Assembly: GCF_018991925.1 (NCBI RefSeq)
Contig: NW_024737068.1
Location: 10,805,360 to 10,869,359, forward strand
Reading direction: 5' to 3'
Source: Homarus americanus
Lineage: Eukaryota; Arthropoda; Malacostraca; Decapoda; Nephropidae
Length of the DNA: 64,000 bases
Shown piece by piece: positions 27,990-39,122 of the stretch. A program made the position numbers and the translations under genes. The notes below the pieces were generated by a model that ran no database searches, was not told where the DNA came from, and saw only the letters and a program-made list of their open reading frames with translations. Numbering within the stretch: the stretch's first letter is position 1; every line of letters begins with the position of its first letter.

Positions 27990-29580
27990 TCCACCTGTCC
28001 TCGCCACGTTTGACCCAGCCTTGCCGACGGTTCTGCAGACAGATGCCTCACGCTTGTACGGCGTGGGATACGCCCTATTGCAGGATCATGGTGGAGGGCA
28101 GTTCCAGCTCGTCCAGTGTGGCTCGCGTTTCCTCTCTGACACCGAGACGCGCTATGTCACTATTGAGTTGGAGCTGTTGGCTGTGGTTTGGGCGATGTCC
28201 AAGTGCAGGTTTTACCTCATAGGCCTGCAACACTTTAATCTAGTGACCGACCATCACCCACTTGTCCCGATCCTCAATCACTACACGTTGGACGCCGTTG
28301 AGAACCCTCGCCTCCAGCGTCTGAAGGAGAAGCTCTCGGCGTACATCTTCACAGCAGTGTGGCGTGCCGGTAAGGAGCTCTGCATCCCTGATGCCTTATC
28401 CCGCTCTCCTGTCAGCCGCCCTACTCCAGAAGACCATGTGCTCGACGCCGACCTCGCTCTTTCTGTCAGGACTGTGGTCACTCTACACGCCGTCCAATCC
28501 CTTCGTTCGGACCTGTCACCAGATGACGACAAGGCAATGGAGGACCTTCGAACAGCGGCCCGAGATGACCCTTCCTACGCCCGACTCGTCGAGTGTGTGA
28601 GGAATGGTTTCCCTAGCAACCGCTACGACCTTCGCAACACCCTGCTCCCGTATTGGAAACTCCGCGATGAACTCTACTGCGATGGGGACCTTGTTCTGTA
28701 CGGGGCACGTGTAGTTGTCCCTGCTGCATCACGTCCCTGCGTCTTGGCTCGCCTTCACGACAGTCACCGTGGAGCTGAGGCCACCAAACGACGTGCACGA
28801 CAGACTGTGTTCTGGCCCGGCATCGACTCCGACATCTCCAATGTTGTCCGTGTGTGTGAGCCCTGCCAAGTATTACAACCCAGCCAGCAGCAGGAACCCT
28901 TCATGAGTGACGACAACCCCACCCGCCCCTTTGAGTCTGTGTCGGCCGACTTTTTCTGTGTGCCAGGAAAGTCCTTCCTTGTTATCGTCGACCGTCTCTC
29001 TGGTTGGCCGGTTGTCATCAAGTGCGGTAATGACACGACGTCTGCCGCCACCATCAGCAAGTTCCGCCACTACTTCCGTGACGTGGGCGTTCCTGTACGC
29101 CTGCGAACTGACGGAGGGCCCCAGTTCACAAGCCGGGACTTTGCTGTGTTCCTTGACCGATGGGGAGTCCGGCATGTGTTGTCATCGCCCCATTACCCGC
29201 AGTCCAACGGCCACGCTGAGGCTGCTGTCAAATCCTTGAAGCACCTCATCCTTAAGGTGGCCCCTTCTGGGAATATTGACTGCGAGGCCTTCGACCGGGG
29301 TCTCCTTGAACTCCGCAACACACCTAACTACACCGGACGCTCCCCTGCCCAGGTCTTGTATGGACGCCCCCTTCGTTCTTGTGTCCCTGCTCACCCTCAA
29401 TCCTTCTCCAAGGAGTGGCAGGCCATGACAGAGGATTGTGATCGCCGAACCGCCGAACGTGTTCATGATGTCGTCGCCCACTACAACGACCACGCCCGTT
29501 CTCTCCCCAGGTTGAGTGTCGGCACCCAAGTCCGTGTTCAGGACCCGACCTCCCTACGTTTGGACAAAGTGGGCGTATAG
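27990..29580 (+). pseudogene. RNase H and integrase, long open piece with truncated tail
   Basis: An open frame of 519 codons runs from 28021. RNase H residues are visible in LQTDAS, TIELELLAVVWA and VTDHHPL. The integrase zinc-binding HHCC is H246, H249, C279, C282. The catalytic triad is D310, D364, E400, a DD35E arrangement with the usual PQSNGHAE. The protein ends at ...DKVGV just before the purine tract, where relatives continue into a C-terminal domain, so a deletion has probably removed the tail. This is the best-preserved part of the element. Confidence 0.9.
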
Positions 29581-29593
29581 GGGGGGAGGGAGG
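29580..29593 (+). other. Polypurine tract
   Basis: GGGGGGGAGGGAGG lies immediately before the 3' LTR start TGTATG, the expected plus-strand priming site. Confidence 0.75.
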
Positions 29594-29911
29594 TGTATGT
29601 ATATTATGTATGCTGTATGTATATTATGTATGTGCTCCATTTATATACATTATTTATTCAGCCTAGCTAGCAGCGTGTGGCAATGTATTTACCATGTCCC
29701 ACATGCTTAATTAATGTGCCTGGCAACAAATGGAAGCTGCTAATGTATCACTTGCCATATGTCATCTAAAAGGCTAGTTGACCCCCAGACAGAGTAAGGA
29801 GCGCCACCTCCCTTGTGTATCTCTGTTTATCCAGGAAATAGAACCTACGAAAACTCTACAGGTGTTTGTGTTCGCTCCTGTAGATAGAATTTGATACCCA
29901 GAACACGTGCA
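29594..29911 (+). repeat. 3' LTR
   Basis: It begins TGTATG after the purine tract and ends CGTGCA, consistent with TG...CA. Its last 99 bases match the 5' LTR remnant. A near-duplicate of TGTATGTATATTATGTATG occurs at its start. Length is about 318. Confidence 0.8.
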
Positions 29912-30067
29912 ATCTTTGACTTCGATCTTTTATGATAAATATTTAAAATTTCCTAACATCCTCTCTGAGGTGCTAATGCCTTGAAATCATTTGCATTTTG
30001 ATAGTCCAGTTATTTAACAATATTTTAGATAATATCAGGTCTGCTTACCAATTGTGAACATACTGTA

Positions 30068-30423
30068 CAGTGGGGTATGCTATAACGAACGGATCCTACT
30101 ATGAATATTCCTATAACGAACGGTTTTACCTATAAAATTGAGAATGCTATAATGAACGAAACTCCTACAACGAACATTATTTATTTATTTATTTTTTTAT
30201 ACTAATTTGTTGTTTTTTTATTACAGTATTAATGATATTCTTTATTTCAGGGGTTTAGATGCATATTTATGCACTTTTTTACAATTTTTACAATTTTATA
30301 TTATATTTTTCAGTGTTAAGTGGTTGTATTTGGGGGCCTGGAACGGATTAATCCTATAACGAACGAATGCTATAACGAACAAGGCTCTAGAACCAATTAG
30401 ATTCGTTATAGCATACCCCACTG
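30068..30423. mobile_element. 356-bp Tigger-like MITE, copy 1
   Basis: Terminal repeats CAGTGGGGTATGCTATAACG at both ends in inverted orientation, TA on both sides. An equally long copy lies in opposite orientation at 61450-61805. Confidence 0.92.
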
Positions 30424-31309
30424 TATATGGTTTGAATAAATGGATAGCTACATGAATATTTTCTATGAGCCCATCAGCTATTTGTAGCTATAGACAAGAG
30501 GTGTGGCTTACGGGCAAGGTTAGCGCGGAAATACTATAGTTTACTTGTAAATGCTAAAAACAATAAAGTCATTAAATTCATTGTTAAACAGTATGCTGTA
30601 TACTAGTTTACACAGCTGTGGAAGCAAAGAGAAACAAAGGCATAAAAATATTTTGTGAACTAGAACTCTCATCGGGATGGTTTATCTCCTGTACCTGCTA
30701 CTGCACTGTTCTGAACCTTCACCTTTGACCTGATCACTACCAAGTTCCCCATACAGCAATCCCTCCCCAACCATGGGTAAGATTTCTGGCCAGGTGTAGT
30801 GGAAATATTTGCTGGATCAGGTCAATCAAGTGATTCATCTTGTTCCTCTTTTAACTTCTTTAAATAAATTTGTTTATTTTCATCAATATTATTTGTTATA
30901 TGGTTATACAACCCTTCAACACTTAAATATTTATCTCTAATAATTATGCTTCACAACTACGAGTAAGACAATATGTTAAAAGTCTCCCATGAGAAGCCTC
31001 CAGCATCCTGTCTTCATAACTTTTAGCCAAATGTTCATACTTCTATTATGTATAATTTCTTCACCACTATCTTCTACCTCTTTCATGTACACCTTCCTCA
31101 TCACCCTGTCTTCATATCTAACAAATCCACCATTCATATATTCATTGACCCTTCCCCCTATTCTATATATTCCAGTTACATTGTCACTCCCCCATTAGGG
31201 TCTTCTCACTCAAATTAAAACCCAACATCTCTTATCTTGCAATAAATGTAGTCTGGTCGGGTTGGGTCAGGACAGGATTAACTAGGTTAACATTTGGGTG
31301 TGTAATCAT
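30424..31309. other. No recognisable gene or element
   Basis: Intron 6 spacer between two transposons; nothing supported. Confidence 0.45.
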
Positions 31310-31312
31310 CAG

Positions 31313-32424
31313 GGCCGGTATACACAAAACTTTTCTGCTAATGACATAATACGTAGTTCTGTTAGCTAGCAGTAAAATTTAAGTTATACACAAGGCTTAA
31401 CTAGCAAACTTTTACCGCACAAACAGTTGTTTGTCAAGTACCGCTAAACAGCGCTAAGGATAGCAGGAGTTCATCATATAAAATTGTCTTATGGATGAAT
31501 AACCTCAATAAAATTATGAAGATTAATTTCAATATTTACATTTATTTACATTTTGATCATTAAAAAAATAAATAAATAAAATCTATGCAGTTTGAAGGAG
31601 AATATATTAACCAAGGATTGTGATTGGTGGCTTGGCCTTGCCGTTTGTAAATAAACGTGTTATTGAGGAGCGGACAAGATGAACTGTGATGGAAATAGAG
31701 GCCTGACCCCCACGAAAGAAAAGGAAGCCCAACTGGACAGCAGACCAGACTTTATTATTAGTGGAGGCCATTTAAGAGAAAAGGTTAATATTGAATGGCC
31801 ACTTCAAACCTTTCCTGAATAATAAAGACAAAAAGAGGACATAGCTGGAGATCACCATGAGAGTCAATGCTGCTTTTTTTTAATTTCTCTCTGGGTGAGT
31901 GGGAACTTCACAAACTGACAAAAAATGTTTGGTTCAGTTAGTGCTTTCAGTGTCTGAGTTATAGTACGGCTGATAGTAGGCTGAGTGGTTCTAAAATCAT
32001 CACTGCTACACAGCTGCATTCTTCCAGTCACTAAATAACGCATGGTTAAGGCCACTTTCATCACTGGGGTTAGAGCCTGATTCCTCCCCGTTTTACTTTG
32101 TAGTGTTTCCCTCACTAAATCAGTCACTGCCATGATACCTGCATGGTCCAGTCGTTATCACAAGATGAGTCTAGAATCCCTATATTCATTAAATATATCT
32201 CTCCTTTCCCGATAAATGTGTTGCCGCCGCTGTTGTTGTTGGTTCGCCGTGGTATCAACTAAAAGACGACTATTACGGGATTTAAAAGTGCTCCAGGGGT
32301 CTTTTAACTCAACAGAACTATTAAAACCCTTAAAAGTTTTGTGTATGTATTATTAGAGCTTAACAGGAAAATGTCAACCTTAACAACTGTTTGCTAGCAC
32401 TTAAAAGTTTTGTGTATACCGGCC
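31313..32424 (-). mobile_element. PIF/Harbinger-type transposon with remnant transposase
   Basis: Perfect 18-base termini GGCCGGTATACACAAAAC are followed inside by TTTT on both arms. Direct CAG flanks (31310-31312, 32425-32427) fit the 3-bp target duplication of this superfamily. The minus-strand interior encodes a Harbinger-like transposase start. Confidence 0.85.
31870..32245 (-). pseudogene. Harbinger transposase N-terminal remnant
   Basis: The frame reads HIYRERRDIFNEYRDS, hits two stops, then continues LTPVMKVALTMRYLVTGRMQ and TTQPTISRTITQTLKALTEP with FVKFP. This matches the N-terminal helix-turn-helix region of HARBI1-like transposases. The catalytic DDE domain is absent, so the element is non-autonomous. 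Confidence 0.75.
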
Positions 32425-32566
32425 CAGGTGAAATAAGCTAATGTGTCTAATCTTCAGGTTATCAAAAAAAGGTAGTATTTCTAATCTATCAAGTCAGCCA
32501 TCACAAACTAACAGACATGACCAGAACCAGTGGTGAAGCTGTGACTGTCTGTCCTTGGTACAGTAC

Positions 32567-32709
32567 CTCTTCAATGTTAAACCTCCGGTAGTGGAATATG
32601 GTGTCACAGCCGGGTCTCCAACCTCCAAATATAGTCTGTAGGTCAAGAGGCCGACCACCTGGGTATGCTACCGTCACATCAAGAAGATACTTGATTCGGT
32701 CAGTACCGT
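32567..32709 (-). CDS. LPGAT1: LPGAT1 exon 6
   Basis: The acceptor is TTCTCTTTATGCAG. Its first two bases complete an aspartate codon started in exon 5. It encodes DGTDRIKYLLDVTVAYPGGR, PLDLQTIFGGWRPGCDTIFH and YRRFNIEE, then the donor GAG|GTACTG. Ending here aligns FNIEE|IPKEEEEL with the equivalent vertebrate region without a gap, which is why this donor was chosen. An 11-copy, 23-bp tandem repeat starts 29 bases upstream of the exon. Confidence 0.9.
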
Positions 32710-32737
32710 CTGCATAAAGAGAAGGGAAGGAAGTAAT

Positions 32738-32990
32738 CAAGTAATCTTCATGTCATTAACCAAGTAATCTTCATGTCATTAACCAAGTAATCTTCATGTC
32801 ATTAACCAAGTAATCTTCATGTCATTAACCAAGTAATCTTCATGTCATTAACCAAGTAATCTTCATGTCATTAACCAAGTAATCTTCATGTCATTAACCA
32901 AGTAATCTTCATGTCATTAATCAAGTAATCTTCATGCCATTAATCAAGTAATCTTCATGTCATTAATCAAGTAATCTTCATGCTATTATT
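32738..32990. repeat. 23-bp tandem repeat, 11 copies, beside exon 6 acceptor
   Basis: Unit CAAGTAATCTTCATGTCATT plus AAC. The first seven or eight copies are nearly identical; the later ones differ by AAC to AAT and single bases. It sits 29-281 bases upstream of exon 6 on the sense strand. Confidence 0.95.
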
Positions 32991-33083
32991 ATCAGGTCTT
33001 GTCATAATTTATGATTAAGATCATAAAGGATTCATCTAATTAACAATTCCTGTATAGGATAATAAATTACAGAATATACAATA

Positions 33084-33714
33084 CAGTCAACCCTCGCTTT
33101 AAGTGGTCCCACTTTACGCGTTTCCACGTTTACGCGGTACCCTGCCATACACCGAACACGGAATGCTCACTTTCCGCGGTGTGTGTACCCTTTTACGCGG
33201 AGAGCGGTGCGAGCAGGGTGCGCACAAGGTCGCCCAGTCATCAAAACATTACCGAGTTCTTCACCCGCCACCCACCACAGCCGGCCTATGTCAGTGATAG
33301 TGATAATGATAGTGAGGATATGGACTTATATGGACTTTGAGGGGTTTGACTAAGAGGCCCTGCAAGCCTCTGTGGTGGATAGTGATACAATTGATACAAG
33401 TGATACAGGTGAGGGCCAATAATCTGCCCTCTGCCTCGGAACCAACCCCCCATCCCCGTGTGCCCAGCCATCTTTTCTACTAATGTAAGTGTTAAAAAAC
33501 CTAATATTATTGATATTTCTCTTAATTATTAATTGTGTGTGCATACCATCATAAAATTAAGAAGTTATTTTTACTACAATGTAGGTATTGTGTCTGAAAA
33601 AGTGGAGTTTGGGGGTCGGCCCGGTCTCTATTTCAATTAATCCCATATGTTATGTTGTTCACTTTACGCGGGCCGCCGTGGGTTCAATTGACCGCGTAAA
33701 GTGAGGGTTAACTG
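33084..33714. mobile_element. Tigger-like MITE
   Basis: The left end is CAGTCAACCCTCGCTTTAAG; the right end, read inward, CAGTTAACCCTCACTTTACG, with TA on both sides. It lies in LPGAT1 intron 5 and shares interior sequence with 2984-3596. Confidence 0.88.
33225..33415 (+). pseudogene. Transposase C-terminal remnant
   Basis: The plus strand reads EFFTRHPPQPAYVSDSD, then after a frame break EGF...EALQ.SVVDSDT, matching the minus-strand remnant at 3288-3465. It retains only the acidic tail of a Tigger-type transposase. Confidence 0.5.
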
Positions 33715-33822
33715 TATCATTTTTCTAAATCAAGTTTAAATATAGTAATAGGCCTCAAAATACTTAAAAACATTATATTCTTTGCCAGTACAATAAACAT
33801 AACTTATAAGACACAGCCTTAC

Positions 33823-34063
33823 CATCATGACTATCTGCTGCAGCATTGTCCATAATAACTTTTAATGCTCCAACTCGAGGCAGGGCTACATTTTCTAGCA
33901 GTGGCAGGTTGTTTTTCTTGGCGTACCTCTGGCTCCCAGCTTTCCGGTTCTTAAGGAATCCACCTTCTGGGAAGAGGACCAGCCACTTGCGATCACGTGG
34001 CATATAAAATTCATGAAGATGGTTTCCAAGTTGAATTAGCGATGCGTCTCTGTGATCTTTTCC
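33823..34063 (-). CDS. LPGAT1: LPGAT1 exon 5, FPEGG motif
   Basis: The exon is 241 nt, entering in phase 0 and leaving in phase 1, with acceptor AATCTCCTACAG and donor G|GTAAGG. It encodes [60 protein letters not shown] and [18 protein letters not shown] (residues 229-233) is motif III of glycerolipid acyltransferases, and [13 protein letters not shown] with AKKNNLP is highly characteristic of LPGAT1. No stop or frameshift interrupts it. Confidence 0.94.
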
Positions 34064-34652
34064 CTGTAGGAGATTAATCATGAGGAGCAAGAAATTTTAT
34101 TTATTTAAAGTACTGTTTTATATTCTCTTATTGTATCTGAAATATTTCTTTTCACATTTTGTAGAGTGGGAAATTTTATATTCTTTTAATGTACTTTTCC
34201 ACACTTCAATCAGTAAAACTAAAATCTATTACTGTACTTCTTTACTTTATCTGTTACAGAGGTAAGGGTGAATGATAACAAATGGAGGATATGAGTGTGT
34301 TTGCCCAAGACACCAGCCATTTTCATTACAGAGGTCAAACGCTTGAAAGAATGAGAACCAAAATGGAAGACTGATCCTGAAATATCTTTCTCTGGCTAAG
34401 CCTAAAGCCAGGGTGTTCTCGTACAACAACTAGGGTTAATCTAATAAACCAAGTTGTAAACCAGAGTTTTCATGGAAAAGACACCAAGAAATCTCTACAT
34501 GATGCTTTGATTGGTTAACTCAGAGCATTACCAGCCACAAAATGACTCCCTGGTACTGTGTAGCTGTAAAACAGGAACAATAAACATCAATACAACTTCC
34601 CTCTTCTCTCAGTATCTTACATATAACAGAGAGAGAGAGAGGAAGACAATAT

Positions 34653-35240
34653 AGGAATACCTCGCTATTCACAACCCACTTATCTGCAAATGACATTTCA
34701 ACACCCCTATTCAATATTCTCAAGGCATAACCCGCTTATTTGTAAATAAAATATTATGATACCCTACAATAACATTTCAAACTGGGCGGGCTAAGTGCAG
34801 CTCTCATATTCTGATGTAAGGCCCACTTCACACGTTCTTAGGTGTACCTTAACCCTTGGTGAATCCCAAGATGCCTCCAAAGTGACCTGCTTCATCACTA
34901 TCCCCTGAAACTCCTGCCAAGAAGTTATGCCAAAGGTTTGCTTTAGAGGAAAAGATAGAATTATTAAAGAACTGAACATGGGGTAAGTGGAAGCATTATC
35001 ACTGGGTCAGCATAGGGTCAATGTGAGCTCCATTCAAGATATGAAGCAGGGTGAGGGAACACAGTGGGCAGTGCGAGGTCTCCTTCACATGATTTTGCCC
35101 ATCTGTCAACAGAGTAGGAGACCGTGTCACACCATTTCACTACCGACGCATCCCACACTGCATCACACCACATCACCACTGTGCTACATGAATGCAGGTG
35201 GATTTCTATGTGGCTGCAAGTACCCATATTTCTATATTTA
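34653..35240 (+). mobile_element. Possible Tigger-like element, right end not found
   Basis: AGGAATACCTCGCTATTCAC resembles the left termini of the other elements. Inside, ATGCCTCCAAAGTGA at 34870 starts a transposase-like reading (MPPK, stop, then SPETPAKKLC and LEEKIELLK). The right terminus could not be identified. Confidence 0.4.
34870..34985 (+). pseudogene. Transposase N-terminal remnant with early stop
   Basis: MPPK is followed by TGA, then PASSLSPETPAKKLCQRFAL and EEKIELLKN, another stop, then a shifted continuation. The LEEKIELLK segment fits the Psq helix-turn-helix start of jerky/Tigger transposases. Confidence 0.5.
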
Positions 35241-35361
35241 ATAGACTACAGTATGTAAAATGTTTTGTGTATTTTTCAGAATGTATCTCCCATTTTCCCC
35301 CAAAAAACAATGTACTGTATTGCAATAATACTGATTTGTAATAATGCACTGTATTAGTGGA

Positions 35362-35440
35362 GTTGAGATGGTGGGTTGTGATTAAGATGATTGTGGTTGA
35401 GATGGTAGGTTGTGATTAAGATGGTGGGTTGTGGCCAAGG
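35362..35440. repeat. Imperfect 18-bp repeat
   Basis: Copies of GGTTGTGATTAAGATGGT with variation, related to the array at 40888-41035. Confidence 0.7.
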
Positions 35441-36380
35441 AGGTTTAATTAGGGTGGAGGCAGTTTGGGTAGCAGATATAACAGGATAGCGTGAAATCGG
35501 TCTCGCGCGCCACAGCTATCTTACTGCAAGAAGAAAGGCGGGGCTTGCACTGCTCACTGGTCGCCACTATACACATTACCTTGAGAATTTATTGAAACAC
35601 TCAAGTAATTATGCTAAATTTATAGACGTACACAAATGTACCAAATAAATTCATAAATACATAAAGTCTTTGTATATTACAGTTAAATATGACACTTATC
35701 ATTAATGAACAACATATTTGCAACTTTATATGAATCTACTAGCCGCTGAAATGTATGAGTTTTGTATATGTTTGATGACTCTTCATCTATTCTTTGCTCT
35801 CAACTCTAATGTGTTCTGCTTACTTTCATATGAATACATACCTCCGTTGAGCATGACTGAGTTTCCATTTTAGACCTTTTCAGATGTATTTGAGGAATTA
35901 CAGTCTCTCCTCCACTTACGATGGGGTTACGTTACGACGACCAGGTCGTAAGTCGATTGAGTTGTAAATTGAACCAATGAAAATAATATGTAGTACAGTA
36001 GGGTCGGGACATACAGAGACTTTATATAAGAATTTTTTTATATCGCGGCTACCAAAATTATCGACATTTTCTTATATACTGTATAGCGATAATTTCATGA
36101 GGGAAATTGGGCAGGAAATATTTCAAATTTATCGCGACTACCAAAATTATCGACATTTTCCAACATATAGCGATAAATTTATTTACAGAAGACTCACAAC
36201 TTAGCGGGATTACGTTCCTGGGACCTCACATAAAGCCAAAAACCGTATAAAGTCAGAAACATGCCTAAAAATCCCCTAAATTACCCATAAAATACGAGTT
36301 GAAAAACTTTAAAGTACTTAAATGTACTCTAAAAGACTATAAATTTTATCTCTTGTGCAAAATATATGATGTCTAAATTC

Positions 36381-36387
36381 AAATTAT

Positions 36388-36456
<69 letters not shown>

Positions 36457-36721
36457 TAATGGTTTATTGAAAGAGCATGGCAGCCAGAAGGCTGAAAATA
36501 TACAGTTACATAATTGGGGAATGGGTCTCTTGATTTACAAATAATATACAAGTAACATAAGTGATACAAATATGATATATAATACCTAGGTGGGGAGAAG
36601 CTCAAATTACAGGGCATTTCAACATAGTGACAGAGCAAAAAGTAAGATTGACTGGGAGTGAATACACTGGCTGATTACAAGTTATTGATAATATTTACAA
36701 TGGTTAGGACTGGGCTGGTCT
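36381..36721 (-). mobile_element. Short retroposon tail with (ATT)n end
   Basis: On the minus strand it ends CTTTCAATAAACCATTAATT followed by (ATT)n. It interrupts a sequence that is continuous in related modules (TTCAAA...ATTCACTGTCTTGC), so it is an insertion. The same tail occurs on the plus strand near 38895-38940. It looks like the 3' end of a LINE or dependent SINE. Confidence 0.6.
36388..36455. repeat. (AAT)n microsatellite
   Basis: About 22 AAT units forming the tail of the retroposon at 36381-36721. Confidence 0.95.
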
Positions 36722-38473
36722 TATTCACTGTCTTGCAAGGATTCCAGCAATGCAATTTATATTTTGCAAACTTTAGTCTGTGACATTTTATAAGATAAAA
36801 ACTTTAAGCCTAAAAGCCACAGTCACCCTTACTGAAAGTCGGAGGGGAGTTGATTTATTATGACAGCTGGGCCAGAGAGCAGACAACGGTTACCTAGTGA
36901 TATTTATTTACCTGCCATATTGGGGGATTTTAAGTTTTTCTCTTAAAACAGAATATAGTATAATTAACATTGCTAGAATTCTTGTAAGATAGTGATTAAT
37001 TTGAATATAAACATGCTATAGTTTGCATTAGACAGATTTTTTTTTAGTAATTATTAAGTACATTTGACTACAAAGGACTGAAAATTTTCTCTTGTGCAAA
37101 ATATATGATGTCTATATTCAAATTAATCGCTATCTTGCAAGGAATCCAGCAATGCATTTTAAATTCTGCTAACTTAAGTCTGTGACATTTTTTAAGATAA
37201 AATTTTTTAAGCCTAAAACCACCTTCACCCTGGCTCTGAGGATGATCTGTGTTGACAGCCGCATTAGTGTGTATTTATCAGTCATACAGTCTGTTGTTCC
37301 AGAATCTAGTGTTCATTGGTGCTTTAGTTAGTAAGAAAATAAACTCATTAAGTCAAGTTTAGTCACTTTTATTGGCCTCCAGAACCTAACCCTATTTTCC
37401 CCATTGATTACATGTAATTATATATCGCGATTTAGTATATAGCGAACATCCTTGGACCCTATCTCGCTATACATCCCGACCCTAAAACTTTTTCCTTTTT
37501 AACACTTAAGCCTCGGGTTAGAGTGCTGCTGGTAGTACCCCCCACGCGGGGTTAAATCGAGAAAAAAATCAACATAAAAAAGGGGGGGGGGGAATAGTCG
37601 GACGTTCTGGAACGTCACCCGGGGCCTAAGGGTTAATACACACAAACTGAGCAGGATACGACGTGGATGCTGTACACACGCGGCAGCATGCCAGCCGAAG
37701 TTGTCGTACGGCGTAGTTAGACATTACGACCGAATGTCTGGACTTGAAAATAATGTAAAATATTTTAATACAATACCTGTATAACGTCAATGACCGCGTA
37801 AGTCCAGGTTGTCATAAGTCAAGGAGAGACTCGTACATTTTTTTTCAATCCACACCCCCCCCTCCCCCCAGTTAATGTGTGAATAATACACACACTGACT
37901 TAATACTTATTCTATTAACTAAGTATATTTTAAAATACAACATAAAAGTACAGGGAGCCCCCCAAATTCACGGGGGTTAGGTTCTCAAAATTGCAGCAAA
38001 TCACCAAATTCACAAATATAATTTGCTGACCGGTGGGGGACATTTTTACTTGTGTACAAAGAAATGTATATTCCCTTTGTGTTTGCTCTTAGGACAACTA
38101 TTTCTTTTACCTGTATTGTAAATATGTGTGTGGACACACACACACACACACGCACCTGGCGCTCCTCTCGGAGCAGCCAGGTCAACTGTTAAGCTGGCCC
38201 ATACCAACTCCCTCCCCGGAATATCAACAAGTTCTCGCCAGAAGTTACACTTTCATTTAGGAAAGGAATGGAACCAGTGTTAAACAGAGGTGAACAGTGG
38301 TGAACAGTGCTTAAGTCGGTGAGAACAACTCAACAGTAACAGTCGTATCCAAGTTACCTTCACACAGTGAGGTCCCAGGTACCCAGTGATAACGGCCCGT
38401 GAGACCCAACAACAACCAGCGATGTGTTAATCCGTCTACGATAGGAAGGTCTGGGACCACAGCTCACTCATAT

Positions 38474-38778
38474 AACACCATCTGTGAGGGAATTACTACA
38501 CCACGTCAGGGCCCTCATAATACCATCTGTGAGGGAGTTACTACACCACGTGAGGCCCCTCATAACACCATCTGTGAGGTAATTACTACACCACGTGAGG
38601 TCCCTCATAACACCATCTGTGAGGGAATTACTACACCACGTGGTCCCTCATAACACCATCTGTGAGGGAATTACTATACCACATCAGGTCCCTCATAACA
38701 CCATCTGTGAGGGAACTACTACACCACATGAGGTCCCTCCTAACACCATCTGGGAGGGAGTTACTACACTACGTGTTT
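38474..38778. repeat. 45-bp minisatellite, about 7 copies
   Basis: Unit AACACCATCTGTGAGGGAAT, TACTACACCACGTGAGGTCC, CTCAT. Copy 4 is two bases short. Because 45 is divisible by three, the plus strand shows a short frame of 15-residue repeats (NTICEGITTPREVPH) that is not a gene. Confidence 0.93.
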
Positions 38779-38779
38779 G

Positions 38780-38945
38780 TTGTTCAACACCTACATTAAT
38801 CTGTATGTTCACTGTATGTTCCTTTACCTTTCTCTAATGAAGGCTTTTGTTAAACCACTAATGTACGTAATAAGTCATTTATGTCCAATGTATATTTTCA
38901 GCCTTCGGGCTGCAGAACTTTTTCAATAAACCATTAATTATTAAA
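38780..38945 (+). mobile_element. Retroposon tail, second copy
   Basis: TTTTCAGCCTTCGGGCTGCA then TTTCAATAAACCATTAATTA matches the tail of 36381-36721, in the opposite orientation and without a long (ATT)n. Confidence 0.5.
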
Positions 38946-38963
38946 ACACACAAATAATTAATA

Positions 38964-39122
38964 ATGGGAAAATCCTCTCACAAATAATCAGAAACAATTT
39001 TATTAAAAATATGACAGTCTACCCTCAAGTCTGTGCTTTATTAATAAAGTAATAAAGCATGGACTTGAGGGTAGACTTACATTTTTAATAAATTTGTTTC
39101 TGATTATTTGTGAGAGGATTTT
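38964..39122. repeat. Long internal palindrome
   Basis: AATCCTCTCACAAATAATCA starts one arm of about 75 bases and its inverted complement ends the other, with centre near 39046. It would form a long hairpin inside the foldback element. Confidence 0.85.

Larger units (their letters stand above)
24559..29911 (+). mobile_element. Ty3/gypsy-type LTR retrotransposon, decayed
   Basis: Order: 5' LTR remnant, primer-binding-site-like sequence, gag, zinc knuckles, protease, reverse transcriptase, RNase H, integrase, purine tract, 3' LTR. Protease-RT-RNase H-integrase order is that of Ty3/gypsy. The gag and pol frames are broken at several points, the 5' LTR is mostly missing and the integrase tail is truncated, so the copy cannot move on its own. 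It sits in LPGAT1 intron 6, opposite to the gene. Confidence 0.92.
35996..37485. mobile_element. Tigger-like MITE with duplicated module, nested
   Basis: The left end is CAGTAGGGTCGGGACATACA after TA; the right end, read inward, is AGGGTCGGGATGTATAGCGA, lacking the outermost bases. Two copies of the module seen at 18441-19154 occur here, offset by about 400 bases (CTTGCAAGGATTCCAGCAAT at about 36730 and its variant at about 37135). Confidence 0.7.
35901..37833. mobile_element. Tigger-like element (outer)
   Basis: The left end is CAGTCTCTCCTCCACTTACG after TA; the right end, read inward, is near-identical in its first bases (GAGTCTCTCCTTGACTTATG) and is followed by TA. It encloses the element at 35996-37485. 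Confidence 0.65.

Noticed and set aside
24559..29911. Endogenous retrovirus with envelope gene
   Set aside because: No open frame or coding remnant lies between integrase and the 3' LTR; the element is of simple Ty3 layout.
32738..32990. Regular 23-bp repeats considered as a CRISPR array
   Set aside because: Units are directly contiguous with no spacers, in eukaryotic intron sequence.
38474..38778. 45-bp repeat considered as a coding tandem-repeat protein
   Set aside because: One copy is two bases short, breaking the frame, and the array sits inside a transposon.
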